A stretch of 33,436 bases of DNA from positions 1 through 33,436 of the forward strand of contig JAKQBR010000340.1 of assembly GCA_029574005.1 (NCBI GenBank). The letters run 5' to 3'. Under the pieces are notes generated by a model. It was not told the origin of the DNA and made no database searches. It saw only the letters and a list, made by a program, of their open reading frames with translations. How positions within the stretch are numbered: the first letter of the stretch is position 1; every line of letters starts with the position of its first letter. Below, piece after piece: positions 1 to 7,855 of this stretch. The position numbers and the translations under genes were made by a program. This DNA comes from Deltaproteobacteria bacterium (GTDB taxonomy: Bacteria > Desulfobacterota > Desulfomonilia > UBA1062).

Positions 1-850
1 CGGAGAGCCATTTCATCTTGTGCCAGATGGCAAGGTTGTCCCACAGCAGGCGATATTTTTCGTGCGGCACGACACCGATCTTCTGGGCCGCACGCTCCCT
101 CATCTCGGCCAGGAGCTCCTGGTAGAAATCGACCGCGATCCGGGTGCCGCGCAAGGTAACGATCATGGCCATGAAAAAGAAGGCGTCAAAGGCGCTCATG
201 GGGGAGGGCTTGCTCATGGTCGTATCCAGGATGTCCTGCCAGAGCCGCTGGCCTTGCAGCGAGAGCCTGCCCACCTCCATCATGCGGTCGAGGTCGAACG
301 GCTTGCCACAGGCCTGCTCCAGGAAGGTGATGTATTCCATGGTCTGCTTTTCCACATAACGCCGGGTCTCTTCCGGGAAATCGGTATGGCAGATGGGGGT
401 GTCGAAGATGAAGAGCGGGACACCAAAATAGCGCGCCTGCACCTCGTACCACTTCATGACCGTGCCGCAGATATTGTTGCAGCACACCAGGAAATCCGGG
501 GCAGGCAGGCCGCCGATGGGGCCTCCGTTTATCGTGGCGCAGGCAATGTCCGAGCGGGCGTAGGAGCAGATATCCGCGCAGTAGCCCATGTTCTCGGCCA
601 ATTCGCAGAGCTGGCCCCCCATCTTGGTGGCGCCGATCATGGCGCTGTGGTTTTCGGGATAGACCGGGATGACATCCATGACATGCAGGGCCTCGACCGG
701 CCCGCCGCTCGTGATCCAGGCCACCTTCTTGCCGTTTTCGCGGGCGGTCTTGGCGTCGATATAATAGGTGGTCATGATCTCCCGCATCTTCTTGGCGGAT
801 TTGATCTTGAGCTTGTCTTTCTCCGGATCCTTGGGTTTGTCTTCAGCCAT
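1..850 (-). CDS. 2-hydroxyacyl-CoA dehydratase / benzoyl-CoA reductase-like subunit (BcrB/HgdB family), 3' truncated by window edge
   Basis: Manual minus-strand translation from ATG (848-850) is open to base 1: MAEDKPKDPEKDKLKIKSAKKMREIMTTYYIDAKTARENGKKVAWITSGGPVEALHVMDVIPVYPENHSAMIGATKMGGQLCELAENMGYCADICSYARSD...FLVCCNNICGTVMKWYEVQARYFGVPLFIFDTP. Family-like Cys pattern; GGAGCGAGT upstream. Not in the ORF track because it runs off the edge. Confidence 0.88.
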   Translation of the reverse strand, partial: MAEDKPKDPEKDKLKIKSAKKMREIMTTYYIDAKTARENGKKVAWITSGGPVEALHVMDVIPVYPENHSAMIGATKMGGQLCELAENMGYCADICSYARSDIACATINGGPIGGLPAPDFLVCCNNICGTVMKWYEVQARYFGVPLFIFDTPICHTDFPEETRRYVEKQTMEYITFLEQACGKPFDLDRMMEVGRLSLQGQRLWQDILDTTMSKPSPMSAFDAFFFMAMIVTLRGTRIAVDFYQELLAEMRERAAQKIGVVPHEKYRLLWDNLAIWHKMKWLS

Positions 851-867
851 ACTCGCTCCTTAGCGGT

Positions 868-1983
868 TTACATGGTCTCGATAAAGGCCTCGATGCGCGT
901 GGCCAGCTGCCCGGAGGCGGGCAGCTCCTGATCGATCTCCAGCAACAGGCTGGGGACCCCGCGCGCCTGGAGCATCTCCTTGAGATAGGGGTAGTCGAAG
1001 GCGTGCGGTTCGCAGAATTTGAAGTTGAGGAAGATCACGCCTCCGGCGGCATGGTCCTGGGCCATACGCACCAGGGTTTCGCCGCGCGAGCGCAGGTCCT
1101 TGTGCTTGGCCGGGCAGTTCATACGGTTCATGTAGCGCCTTGCAATGGCGGCCAGCGGATCCCCGTCTTCATCGATCGGCCCCTCGAAGAAGCGCGATCC
1201 CGTGCACAGCTCATCCCACACGACGTCGGCGCCGGCGTTCTCTACGATGTCATAGATCTCGGGATGGTTGCAGATGCTGCCTGCCAGGATGGTGCGCTTC
1301 GCCTCGCGGCGCGGTGTCTGTCCGGTCGCGGTCTCAAGCGTCCGGACAAGGCCTTCCAGGTGTCCGATGGCCGCGCGCCGGTCCATGATCATGGCGCCTT
1401 TTATCATGGCGTTGACCGCCCGCCCGCTTATGATGCCGGGGGAGACGCTCTTGAGTTCATAAACCCGCTTGAGCAGCGCCCTCAGGCGGTTGTATGTGAC
1501 AATCGCCTCGTGCAGGGCCGCATCGTCAAGCGGCGCGCCGCTCCAGGCCTCAAGTTCGCGCCGGAACTTCTTCAGCACATCGAGCAGATATTCTTGGGCG
1601 CTCTCGGTGTTGAGCTTGACCGGCAGGACCACGTCGTTATGCCAGGTGGACGCGATATTGAGCCGCCAGATATCCGACAGCCGCTGAATCGAATCGCAGG
1701 TGTGCGGAAAGACCATGCCGTCCAAGGACTCGAGGTTGCCGGCCAGGGCATCTTCGAGCACGCCGCGCACGAGCGAGCAGCTGTAGGCCTGAAGGTGCGC
1801 ATCCGCCCGATGGATTTTCCCTTTGGTCCCGAAAAGCCGAACCGGATGAGCGCCGGCGGCGAAGATGATCTCTTCCGGGGTATAGGTGCAGCAGTACCCG
1901 ATGATCTTGCGCTCAGCTTTGATGGTCTTGAGGTATCCACCCGGATCGTCCACTGCCCGCTGAAACACTTGTATCGCTTCCAT
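868..1983 (-). CDS. 2-hydroxyacyl-CoA dehydratase / benzoyl-CoA reductase-like subunit (BcrC/HgdB family)
   Basis: ORF 868..2013; start moved to ATG at 1983 (MEAIQVFQRAVDDPGGY) because GAAAGGTGG lies just upstream. Motifs IGYCCTYTPEEIIFAAGAHPVR, FPHTCDSIQRLSD, LAGSICNHPEIYDIVENAGADVVWDELCTGSR, FLNFKFCEPHAFDYPYLK are typical of the family. Confidence 0.88.
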   Translation of the reverse strand: MEAIQVFQRAVDDPGGYLKTIKAERKIIGYCCTYTPEEIIFAAGAHPVRLFGTKGKIHRADAHLQAYSCSLVRGVLEDALAGNLESLDGMVFPHTCDSIQRLSDIWRLNIASTWHNDVVLPVKLNTESAQEYLLDVLKKFRRELEAWSGAPLDDAALHEAIVTYNRLRALLKRVYELKSVSPGIISGRAVNAMIKGAMIMDRRAAIGHLEGLVRTLETATGQTPRREAKRTILAGSICNHPEIYDIVENAGADVVWDELCTGSRFFEGPIDEDGDPLAAIARRYMNRMNCPAKHKDLRSRGETLVRMAQDHAAGGVIFLNFKFCEPHAFDYPYLKEMLQARGVPSLLLEIDQELPASGQLATRIEAFIETM

Positions 1984-2004
1984 AGGCCACCTTTCGCTCA
2001 ATTT

Positions 2005-2021
2005 GTACGACATTATCGTAC
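2005..2021. promoter_or_regulatory. Candidate operator: GTACGA-CATTA-TCGTAC in the divergent dehydratase/iclR promoter region
   Basis: Perfect 6-bp inverted repeat, 5-nt spacer, between starts 1983 (-) and 2087 (+). Confidence 0.5.
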
Positions 2022-2086
2022 CATGTTCCGATATTTTATGCTATGCGGTAAGGGAAGTCAACGACGAACACAGGAGCGCGCGGACC

Positions 2087-2854
2087 ATGGGAAAAGAACG
2101 GCGCCTGATCCAATCCATCAAACGGGCCTCGGATATCCTGGGGCTGTTTATTGTCGAGCAGAAGCCGCTGGGCATAACCGAGTTTTCCAAACGCCTCGGC
2201 CTGGCCAAGACCACGATCGCCAGCATCGTGCAGACCCTGGAGGCGATCGGCTATCTCGAAAAAGACCCGAGTTCGGGCCGCTATCGGCTCGGGCCCCAGA
2301 TCTTCCAGCTCGGGATGCAGTGCGCCTCCAATATTGATGTCATCACGACCGGCCGCGCCTGGATCGAGCGGCTGTGCTTCCAGTTTCGGGAACCGGTCAA
2401 CGTCGGCACGCTCGTGGGCGACAAGGCCACCATCGTCATGCGCATCGAACCCGAGAACCACTTCATGGTGTTCCCGCAGGCCGGCCCGATGATCCCCCTG
2501 CACTCCACCTGCATCGGAAAGCTGCTCCTGGCCTACATGGAAGAGTCCAGGCGCAATGCCCTCCTGTCCGGGTACGCCTTTGACAAGTTTACGGGCAACA
2601 CCTTCACGTCCAAGACGAGGTTCTCGACCGAACTCGAGACAGTGAAGGCCACCGGTATCGGTTTTGACCGGGAGGAAACCATCCCCGGCATGGCCGGCAT
2701 CGGCGGACCGGTCTTCAACCGTGCCGGCGCCGTGGTGGCGGCCTTTGCCGTAACCGGCAATGCCGAGAACATCATGCGCCAACGAGAAGACATCATCGCT
2801 GCCGTACGCTTCACCACTTACCAGATATCCTCCCAGCTCGGATATCAGGGATAA
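2087..2854 (+). CDS. IclR family transcriptional regulator
   Basis: MGKERRLIQSIKRASDILGLFIVEQKPLGITEFSKRLGLAKTTIASIVQTLEAIGYLEKDPSSGRYRLGPQ; C-terminal effector domain HSTCIGKLLLAY...GIGFDREETIPGMAGIGGPVFNRAGAVVAAFAVTG. Start trimmed to ATG 2087 with CAGGAG upstream. Confidence 0.92.
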   Translation: MGKERRLIQSIKRASDILGLFIVEQKPLGITEFSKRLGLAKTTIASIVQTLEAIGYLEKDPSSGRYRLGPQIFQLGMQCASNIDVITTGRAWIERLCFQFREPVNVGTLVGDKATIVMRIEPENHFMVFPQAGPMIPLHSTCIGKLLLAYMEESRRNALLSGYAFDKFTGNTFTSKTRFSTELETVKATGIGFDREETIPGMAGIGGPVFNRAGAVVAAFAVTGNAENIMRQREDIIAAVRFTTYQISSQLGYQG

Positions 2855-2864
2855 CAGGAGTCAG

Positions 2865-2884
2865 GCCGAAGCTCTCGCTTCGGC
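2865..2884. terminator. Hairpin GCCGAAGC-TCTC-GCTTCGGC downstream of iclR
   Basis: Perfect 8-bp stem, 4-nt loop, 11 nt after the iclR stop; no clear U-tract. Confidence 0.45.
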
Positions 2885-2895
2885 ACGTTCACCGC

Positions 2896-2922
2896 GTTGG
2901 ACGCACCGTGCGTGCGTCCGAC
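2896..2922. repeat. Hairpin GTTGGACGCAC-CGTGC-GTGCGTCCGAC
   Basis: 11-bp stem with one G:U, 5-nt loop; tandem with the preceding hairpin. Confidence 0.5.
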
Positions 2923-3105
2923 TCTGACCATCCGGCATCATGAATTTCTGGTTATATTCAATATGGAACCGTTATCTCAGCTATCAACGCCATAGGCCAG
3001 ACCGTGACTATGTTGCGAAATCCATGCCTTACGTTTTTCGCAGGAAACTTGACCGAGGAATGGAACAAACCGACTCCAGGCCATTGCCTACAGCGGAAAG
3101 TCCCA

Positions 3106-3127
3106 CCCCCCTGTAAATTCAGGGGGG
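3106..3127. repeat. Hairpin CCCCCCTG-TAAATT-CAGGGGGG
   Basis: Perfect 8-bp stem in the iclR/hsp20 intergenic region. Confidence 0.5.
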
Positions 3128-3184
3128 ATCTGAATTTCTGACTGGTGATTGTTCAGTTACGAGCTTTTTTGTCAGGTGAGCATA

Positions 3185-3208
3185 CCATCCGGCTGGGTGG
3201 CCGGATGG
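3185..3208 (-). terminator. Hairpin CCATCCGGC-TGGGTG-GCCGGATGG downstream of the hsp20 operon
   Basis: Perfect 9-bp stem about 10 nt past the stop of the last hsp20 gene (3218, minus strand); no immediate U-tract. Confidence 0.45.
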
Positions 3209-3217
3209 CGGGTCGTG

Positions 3218-3709
3218 TTAATCGGCCTTGATCTGGATCTTTTTCTGGGCCTCTTTCGCCTTGGCCAGCTTCGGCAGGGTGATGCTCAAGACACCCTTCT
3301 TGAAGGTGGCATCGACTTTATTCGTATCGACCTCGGCCGGGATGGAGATCATGCGCTGGAAGCTTCCGAAGGACCGTTCCATGTAATAGCGCTCCTTGCC
3401 CTTCTCTTCCTTCTCCTCCTTCTTCTCGCCCTTGATCGTCAGGATATCTTTGCTCAGGTTGATTTCGATGTCCTTTTCATCAAGTCCGGGCAGTTCGGCT
3501 GTGATGGTGATGTTCTTGTCGTCCTCGGCCATGTCTATGCGCGGATTGAATTTCGACATCCCCATTTCCATGGGTCCAAAATCAACACCGCGGAAGAAAT
3601 CATCAAACAAGGCGTTGATCGCCCGCTGGAAGGAGACGATCGGATTATCCTCGACCTCTTTCCTCACGGCCACATCTCTTCCCCATCTCCATGGAGCCAT
3701 GTATTTCAT
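3218..3709 (-). CDS. Hsp20/alpha-crystallin family small heat shock protein
   Basis: NPRIDMAEDDKNITITAELPGLDEKDIEINLSKDILTIKGEKKEE...FGSFQRMISIPAEVDTNKVDATFKKGVLSITLPK: complete ACD with GVL motif. Confidence 0.95.
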   Translation of the reverse strand: MKYMAPWRWGRDVAVRKEVEDNPIVSFQRAINALFDDFFRGVDFGPMEMGMSKFNPRIDMAEDDKNITITAELPGLDEKDIEINLSKDILTIKGEKKEEKEEKGKERYYMERSFGSFQRMISIPAEVDTNKVDATFKKGVLSITLPKLAKAKEAQKKIQIKAD

Positions 3710-3733
3710 AGTCTCTTCCCTCCTTATCTTTTC

Positions 3734-4129
3734 TTATCCGGCATGAATCGCGATCTTCTTGGTCTTGTGCGGTTCGGCCTTGGGCAGAATCACGCGCAGA
3801 ACCCCGTTTTTCATGCTGGCCTCGATCTTCTCCCGGTCGATCTCTTCCGAGAGGGTGAACGAACGATAGTAGTCTCCGATGCCGTATTCGCCGTGGCTCA
3901 GCTTGCGTCCATCGTAGGTCGGTTCGTCCACCGTGCCTTCGATTGTGAGCACGTCCTTGTCCAGCGTGATGCTGACCGTGCTTTCATCGGCGCCGGGCAT
4001 GTCGGCCACCAGATAGAGATTTTCGTCCTCGCTGTAGATATCCACGCGCGGGATATAGGTGCGCCGATCCCTGGTGCGTTCTGCCATGGTGCCTTTTGAT
4101 TCGGGTTTTTTCATTGCTTCTTCCGCCAT
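3734..4129 (-). CDS. Hsp20/alpha-crystallin family small heat shock protein
   Basis: IPRVDIYSEDENLYLVADMPGADESTVSITLDKDVLTIEG...YYRSFTLSEEIDREKIEASMKNGVLRVILPKAEPHKTKKIAI. Confidence 0.95.
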   Translation of the reverse strand: MAEEAMKKPESKGTMAERTRDRRTYIPRVDIYSEDENLYLVADMPGADESTVSITLDKDVLTIEGTVDEPTYDGRKLSHGEYGIGDYYRSFTLSEEIDREKIEASMKNGVLRVILPKAEPHKTKKIAIHAG

Positions 4130-4143
4130 GATAGATACCTCCC

Positions 4144-4557
4144 TTATGCATCTGTGCGCACATTGATCTTGCGCGGTTTATCGGCTTCGGCCCGCGGGAG
4201 CGTGACACGCAAAACGCCTTTTTCGTATTTGGCCTCCACCTTGGCGCCGTCAACGCTGTAGGGCAAGCGCACCGTGCGGCTGAAAGCCCCGTATCCGCGT
4301 TCGCGACGATGCCAGGCATTGCCTTCCTTGAATTCGAGTGGTTTGCGCTCGCCTTTCAGGGTCAACATGTCTCCGGTGACGGATAGATCGATTCCGTCGG
4401 GCTCAAGGCCCGGGATCTCGGATGTAACGATCACATCCTCTTCACCGACAAAGACATTTATCGGCGGGTTACCGTAGGTCCGCTCTCCTGAAAAGAGCCG
4501 GTTGACATCCCGCTCCAATCCTTCGATTTCTCTGAACGGATCCCATATCCTGAACAT
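4144..4557 (-). CDS. Hsp20/alpha-crystallin family small heat shock protein (first gene of operon)
   Basis: MFRIWDPFREIEGLERDVNRLFSGE...INVFVGEEDVIVTSEIPGLEPDGIDLSVTGDMLTLKGERK...YGAFSRTVRLPYSVDGAKVEAKYEKGVLRVTLPRAEADKPRKINV. Start trimmed from 4689 to ATG 4557, preceded by GGAGGTG. Confidence 0.94.
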   Translation of the reverse strand: MFRIWDPFREIEGLERDVNRLFSGERTYGNPPINVFVGEEDVIVTSEIPGLEPDGIDLSVTGDMLTLKGERKPLEFKEGNAWHRRERGYGAFSRTVRLPYSVDGAKVEAKYEKGVLRVTLPRAEADKPRKINVRTDA

Positions 4558-4591
4558 TGTGCTCACCTCCATCATTTTTTTCTCATCCCAG

Positions 4592-4620
4592 TAATAGGGA
4601 CCGATTTTTTCATTTTCAAG
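4592..4620 (-). promoter_or_regulatory. Candidate sigma32 (RpoH)-type heat-shock promoter for the hsp20 operon
   Basis: Minus strand reads CTTGAAA-N14-CCCTATTA against consensus CTTGAAA-N(11-16)-CCCCATnT, about 35 nt upstream of the hsp20 ATG and its GGAGG. Confidence 0.65.
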
Positions 4621-4687
4621 ACTCGCCGAATATGCACATTTTTCCGCGGGCATTGCCGCAGCGCCCAGGCTGTGCTTTAATGGCGTC

Positions 4688-5371
4688 ATGACATCACGAT
4701 ACCTTGAGCCGACCGCTTATATCGAGAGCGCGCACCCGGCCATCGCGAGCTTTGCGTTGGAGGAGACCCGGGGTTGCTCCACCCCCCGGGAAAAGGCGAC
4801 CAGGCTCTACTACGCCGTGCGCGACGGCATCCGCTACAATCCGTATTGCACCTCACTGAACAAGGCACTCTACCGCGCGAGCTACGTCCTTGAGCAGGGA
4901 CAGGGATTCTGCGTCCAGAAGGCCATCCTGCTGGCCGCGGCGGCACGCGCCGCTGGCGTGCCGTGCCGTCTCGGATTCGCCATTGTAAAGAACCATCTGG
5001 CAACGCAGAAACTGATCGAAATCATGCAGAGCGATCTCTTTGTCTTTCATGGCTATACCGTTTTCCAGCTAGAGGGCGCTTGGATCAAAGCCACGCCGGC
5101 CTTTGACCTTGCCTTGTGCGAAAGGTTCGGCGTCATACCGCTCGAATTCGACGGCCGAACAGACTCTCTCTTCCATCCCTATGACCGCGAGGGGAAACGG
5201 CACATGGAGTATGTGCACGATTATGGACAGTTCGATGACTTTCCCTTTGAAACCATGTGCGCGGAGTTCAAGCGCTACTACCCGCGCATGTACGAGGATC
5301 TACTCAAGCTGGAGGGTTCCTCGCCCGTCAGCAACGCAGACATCCAGAGCGACCCGCCCCTTAACACATAG
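4688..5371 (+). CDS. Transglutaminase-like domain protein
   Basis: YLEPTAYIESAHPAIASFA...YYAVRDGIRYNPY...VLEQGQGFCVQKAILLAAAARAAGVPCRLGFAIVKNHL...FHGYTVFQLEGAWIKATPAFD: Cys-His-Asp arrangement of the transglutaminase-like superfamily. Confidence 0.85.
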   Translation: MTSRYLEPTAYIESAHPAIASFALEETRGCSTPREKATRLYYAVRDGIRYNPYCTSLNKALYRASYVLEQGQGFCVQKAILLAAAARAAGVPCRLGFAIVKNHLATQKLIEIMQSDLFVFHGYTVFQLEGAWIKATPAFDLALCERFGVIPLEFDGRTDSLFHPYDREGKRHMEYVHDYGQFDDFPFETMCAEFKRYYPRMYEDLLKLEGSSPVSNADIQSDPPLNT

Positions 5372-5382
5372 GGGCCCACGCT

Positions 5383-6057
5383 TCAGGGGGCTATGAAGGC
5401 GCGCGCCTCCTGCTCCAGCCAGCCGGTCCAGGCCTCGATACCGGTCCCGTTCTTGGCCGAGACCTCGAAGATCTTGATGCCGGGATTGAGCTTCAGGACG
5501 CGTTCGCGCATGGCGCCCAGGTCGAAGTCGGAAATGGGCAGATAATCGATCTTGTTCACGATGAGCACATCGCAGATCGAGAACATGAGCGGATATTTGA
5601 GGGGCTTGTCGTCGCCTTCGGGCACGGAGAGGATCATGACGTTCCTCACGGCGCCGGTGTCGAACTCGGCCGGGCAGACCAGGTTTCCGACATTCTCGAT
5701 GATGACGAGGTCGAGCGTGCTAAGATCGAGCGCCTCCAGACCCTTGGAGACCATGGCGGCGTCGAGATGGCAGAACCCGCCCGTGCGCAGCTGGATGGCT
5801 GTGACGCCGGTTTTGGCCACCCTTTCGGCGTCCACGACAGAGTCTATGTCCGCCTCGATGACCCCAAGCCTGAATTTTCCTTGCAGCGCGGCGATGGTGG
5901 CCAGGATGAAGGTGGTCTTGCCGGCGCCGGGCGATGACATGAGGTTGAGGAGAAAGGTATGTGACTTTTTGAGATCAAGTCGCAGTTGATCTGCCAGGCC
6001 TTTGTTATCGGACAGAATCTCCTCCTTGACCTCGATCAGGCGGATCTCCTCCATCAT
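5383..6057 (-). CDS. hypB: Hydrogenase/urease nickel incorporation GTPase HypB
   Basis: LLNLMSSPGAGKTTFILATI...GVIEADIDSVVDAERVAKTGVTAIQLRTGGFCHLDAAMV...DLVIIENVGNLVCPAEFDTGAVRNVMILSVPEGDDKPLKYP...VLIVNKIDYLP. Lacks an N-terminal His-rich nickel-storage stretch. Confidence 0.95.
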   Translation of the reverse strand: MMEEIRLIEVKEEILSDNKGLADQLRLDLKKSHTFLLNLMSSPGAGKTTFILATIAALQGKFRLGVIEADIDSVVDAERVAKTGVTAIQLRTGGFCHLDAAMVSKGLEALDLSTLDLVIIENVGNLVCPAEFDTGAVRNVMILSVPEGDDKPLKYPLMFSICDVLIVNKIDYLPISDFDLGAMRERVLKLNPGIKIFEVSAKNGTGIEAWTGWLEQEARAFIAP

Positions 6058-6404
6058 CTCACCTCCATATCCTTGATATAGTATTCACGGCCCGCAAGGA
6101 GCTTGCCGCCGGTAGCGCCGCAGTGCGGACATTTCGGATCCTTCACCTCGCGGATCTTGATGGTGTAGGCGGCCTGACAGCTCGAGCACTGAATCGTCAC
6201 CGGCACCCGCTCGATCTTGAGCTTGGCGCCTTCGGCCGCTGTCCCTTTGCTGAGGTAATCGAAATAGCGTTGGATCCACTCGTCCTCAAGATCACTCATC
6301 TCGCCGACCCGCAGGCTTATGGATACCACGTTGTGAACCTGGTTGGCCGCGGCATGCTTCAGGACAATGGAGAGAATGCTCTCGGTGACGGGCAGTTCAT
6401 GCAT
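6054..6404 (-). CDS. hypA: Hydrogenase maturation nickel metallochaperone HypA
   Basis: MHELPVTESILSIVLKHAAANQ...zinc site CSSC...CPHC...; stop overlaps the hypB start (ATGATG). Confidence 0.94.
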   Translation of the reverse strand: MHELPVTESILSIVLKHAAANQVHNVVSISLRVGEMSDLEDEWIQRYFDYLSKGTAAEGAKLKIERVPVTIQCSSCQAAYTIKIREVKDPKCPHCGATGGKLLAGREYYIKDMEVR

Positions 6405-6467
6405 GCGAAAGCTCCTTTTCCATAGGCATTATTGCATCTATGGCATAAAAAGCGTCGTGAGGGAAGA

Positions 6468-6505
6468 TCCCGGATGCCTGACTCTCTGGAGTCAGGCATC
6501 CGGGA
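6468..6505. repeat. Long perfect hairpin TCCCGGATGCCTGACTC-TCTG-GAGTCAGGCATCCGGGA
   Basis: 17-bp uninterrupted stem, 4-nt loop, between the acyl-CoA dehydrogenase gene and hypA. Confidence 0.8.
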
Positions 6506-6631
6506 ATATAAGGAGGGTAGTCCTTATCTAAAGTATGCTGGCGATGGTCGGCCTCTCAACCACTCGCGCGCCGACGTTAAGGGAGAAGGCCTTGGCGGCG
6601 CACATCGCAGATTCAAGCGGACCTGCCCTCA

Positions 6632-7771
6632 TCACAGGCCCAGCTGCTTGCTGATGACCTCGTTCATGATCTCGTAGGTCCCGCCGCCAATGGAAAAGAG
6701 CCGTGAATCCCGGTACAGCCGCTCCACCATATACTCTCTGCAATACCCATATCCGCCGTGAATTTGAACGGCATCATAGACTACGCGGTCACAGGTTTTA
6801 GTGGCAAAATTCTTGGCCATGCAGACATCCCGCAAGACATTTTGCCCTTTGGCGAGCTTGGCCGCCACCTGGTAGGTGAATTGTTTCGATGCCTCCACGA
6901 GCGTGGCCATCTCCGCCAACTTGTGCCGGGTAACCTGGAAACCGACAATCGGTTTCCCGAAGGCCACGCGCTCTTTCGCGTACTTAATGGAAAGCTCAAG
7001 GGCATACTCGGCGACGGAATAGGCCTGAACCGCAAGATAGAGCCGTTCCTTCTGGAAATTCACCATGATCCCGATGAATCCGTGGTTCTCTTCACCCAGG
7101 AGATTTTTCACCGGCACTTCACAGTCGTCAAAGGCGAGCTCGGCCGTATCCGAGGCCAACCAGCCCATTTTATCGATCTTTTTGGACGTGGTAAATCCCG
7201 GGGTCCCTTTCTCAATGATCAGGAGACTGATCCCCCCAAACCCTGGTCCTCCCGTACGCACCGCCGTAGTTACAAAGTCGGCCCGTGTCCCGCTGGTGAT
7301 GAATGTTTTGGAACCGTTGACAATATAGTTATCACCTTTGCGGACGGCCTTGGTCAGCAGGTTGGCCACATCGGAACCGCCGCTGGGTTCAGTGATGCCG
7401 AGAACGGCGATCAGGTCGCCGGCCAGCGCCGGTGGTACATACTTCTGTTTCTGTTCCTCTGTGCCCAGGGCAAGTATGGGCGGGACGGCGATGGCGCTTG
7501 ATCCCAGACTGCAGACAAGCCCCACGGAACCGCAGCGCATCATTTCTTCTGCAAAGACTATCTGATGGAATACATCGGCTTGAGTGCCCCCGTATTCCTC
7601 AGGATACCCCATGCCCAGAAAGCCTTCGTTGCCCGCCTTTTTATACAGTTCCCTGGGAAAGGTGCCTTGCTCCTCCCACTCGTCAACAAAAGGACTTATC
7701 TCACGGGCTATAAACTTTCTCAAACTCTCGCGGAGCATTTGATGTGATTCGCCAAAGTACTCATCCGACAT
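6632..7771 (-). CDS. Acyl-CoA dehydrogenase
   Basis: AVLGITEPSGGSDVANLLTKAVR, NGSKTFITSGTRADF, KERVAFGKPIVGFQVTRHKLAEM, QIHGGYGYCREYMVERLYRDSRLFSIGGGTYEIMNEVISKQLGL. Confidence 0.96.
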   Translation of the reverse strand: MSDEYFGESHQMLRESLRKFIAREISPFVDEWEEQGTFPRELYKKAGNEGFLGMGYPEEYGGTQADVFHQIVFAEEMMRCGSVGLVCSLGSSAIAVPPILALGTEEQKQKYVPPALAGDLIAVLGITEPSGGSDVANLLTKAVRKGDNYIVNGSKTFITSGTRADFVTTAVRTGGPGFGGISLLIIEKGTPGFTTSKKIDKMGWLASDTAELAFDDCEVPVKNLLGEENHGFIGIMVNFQKERLYLAVQAYSVAEYALELSIKYAKERVAFGKPIVGFQVTRHKLAEMATLVEASKQFTYQVAAKLAKGQNVLRDVCMAKNFATKTCDRVVYDAVQIHGGYGYCREYMVERLYRDSRLFSIGGGTYEIMNEVISKQLGL

Positions 7772-7833
7772 GATTCATGATCCTCCTGTGGCAGTCATAA
7801 TTCATTCCATGATAGTGCCTTATAATGAAAACA

Positions 7834-7855
7834 AATTGATATGTCAATCAATTTA
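7834..7855. promoter_or_regulatory. Candidate operator AAATTGAT-ATGTCA-ATCAATTT upstream of the acyl-CoA dehydrogenase
   Basis: Perfect 8-bp inverted repeat in AT-rich divergent intergenic DNA (7772-7987). Confidence 0.45.

Noticed and set aside
20-931. 303-aa plus-strand ORF at the window start
   Set aside because: Shadow of the truncated dehydratase gene, which reads well on the minus strand.
1003-2337. 444-aa plus-strand ORF
   Set aside because: Antisense to the dehydratase subunit and out of frame with iclR; translation resembles no protein family.
3149-4099. 316-aa plus-strand ORF over the hsp20 genes
   Set aside because: Antisense to two unambiguous Hsp20 domains.
6528-6743. 71-aa minus ORF ending SAMCAAKAFSLNVGARVVERPTIASIL
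   Set aside because: Considered as an acyl-CoA-enzyme remnant downstream of the dehydrogenase, but the similarity is too weak to support and half of it overlaps the dehydrogenase out of frame.
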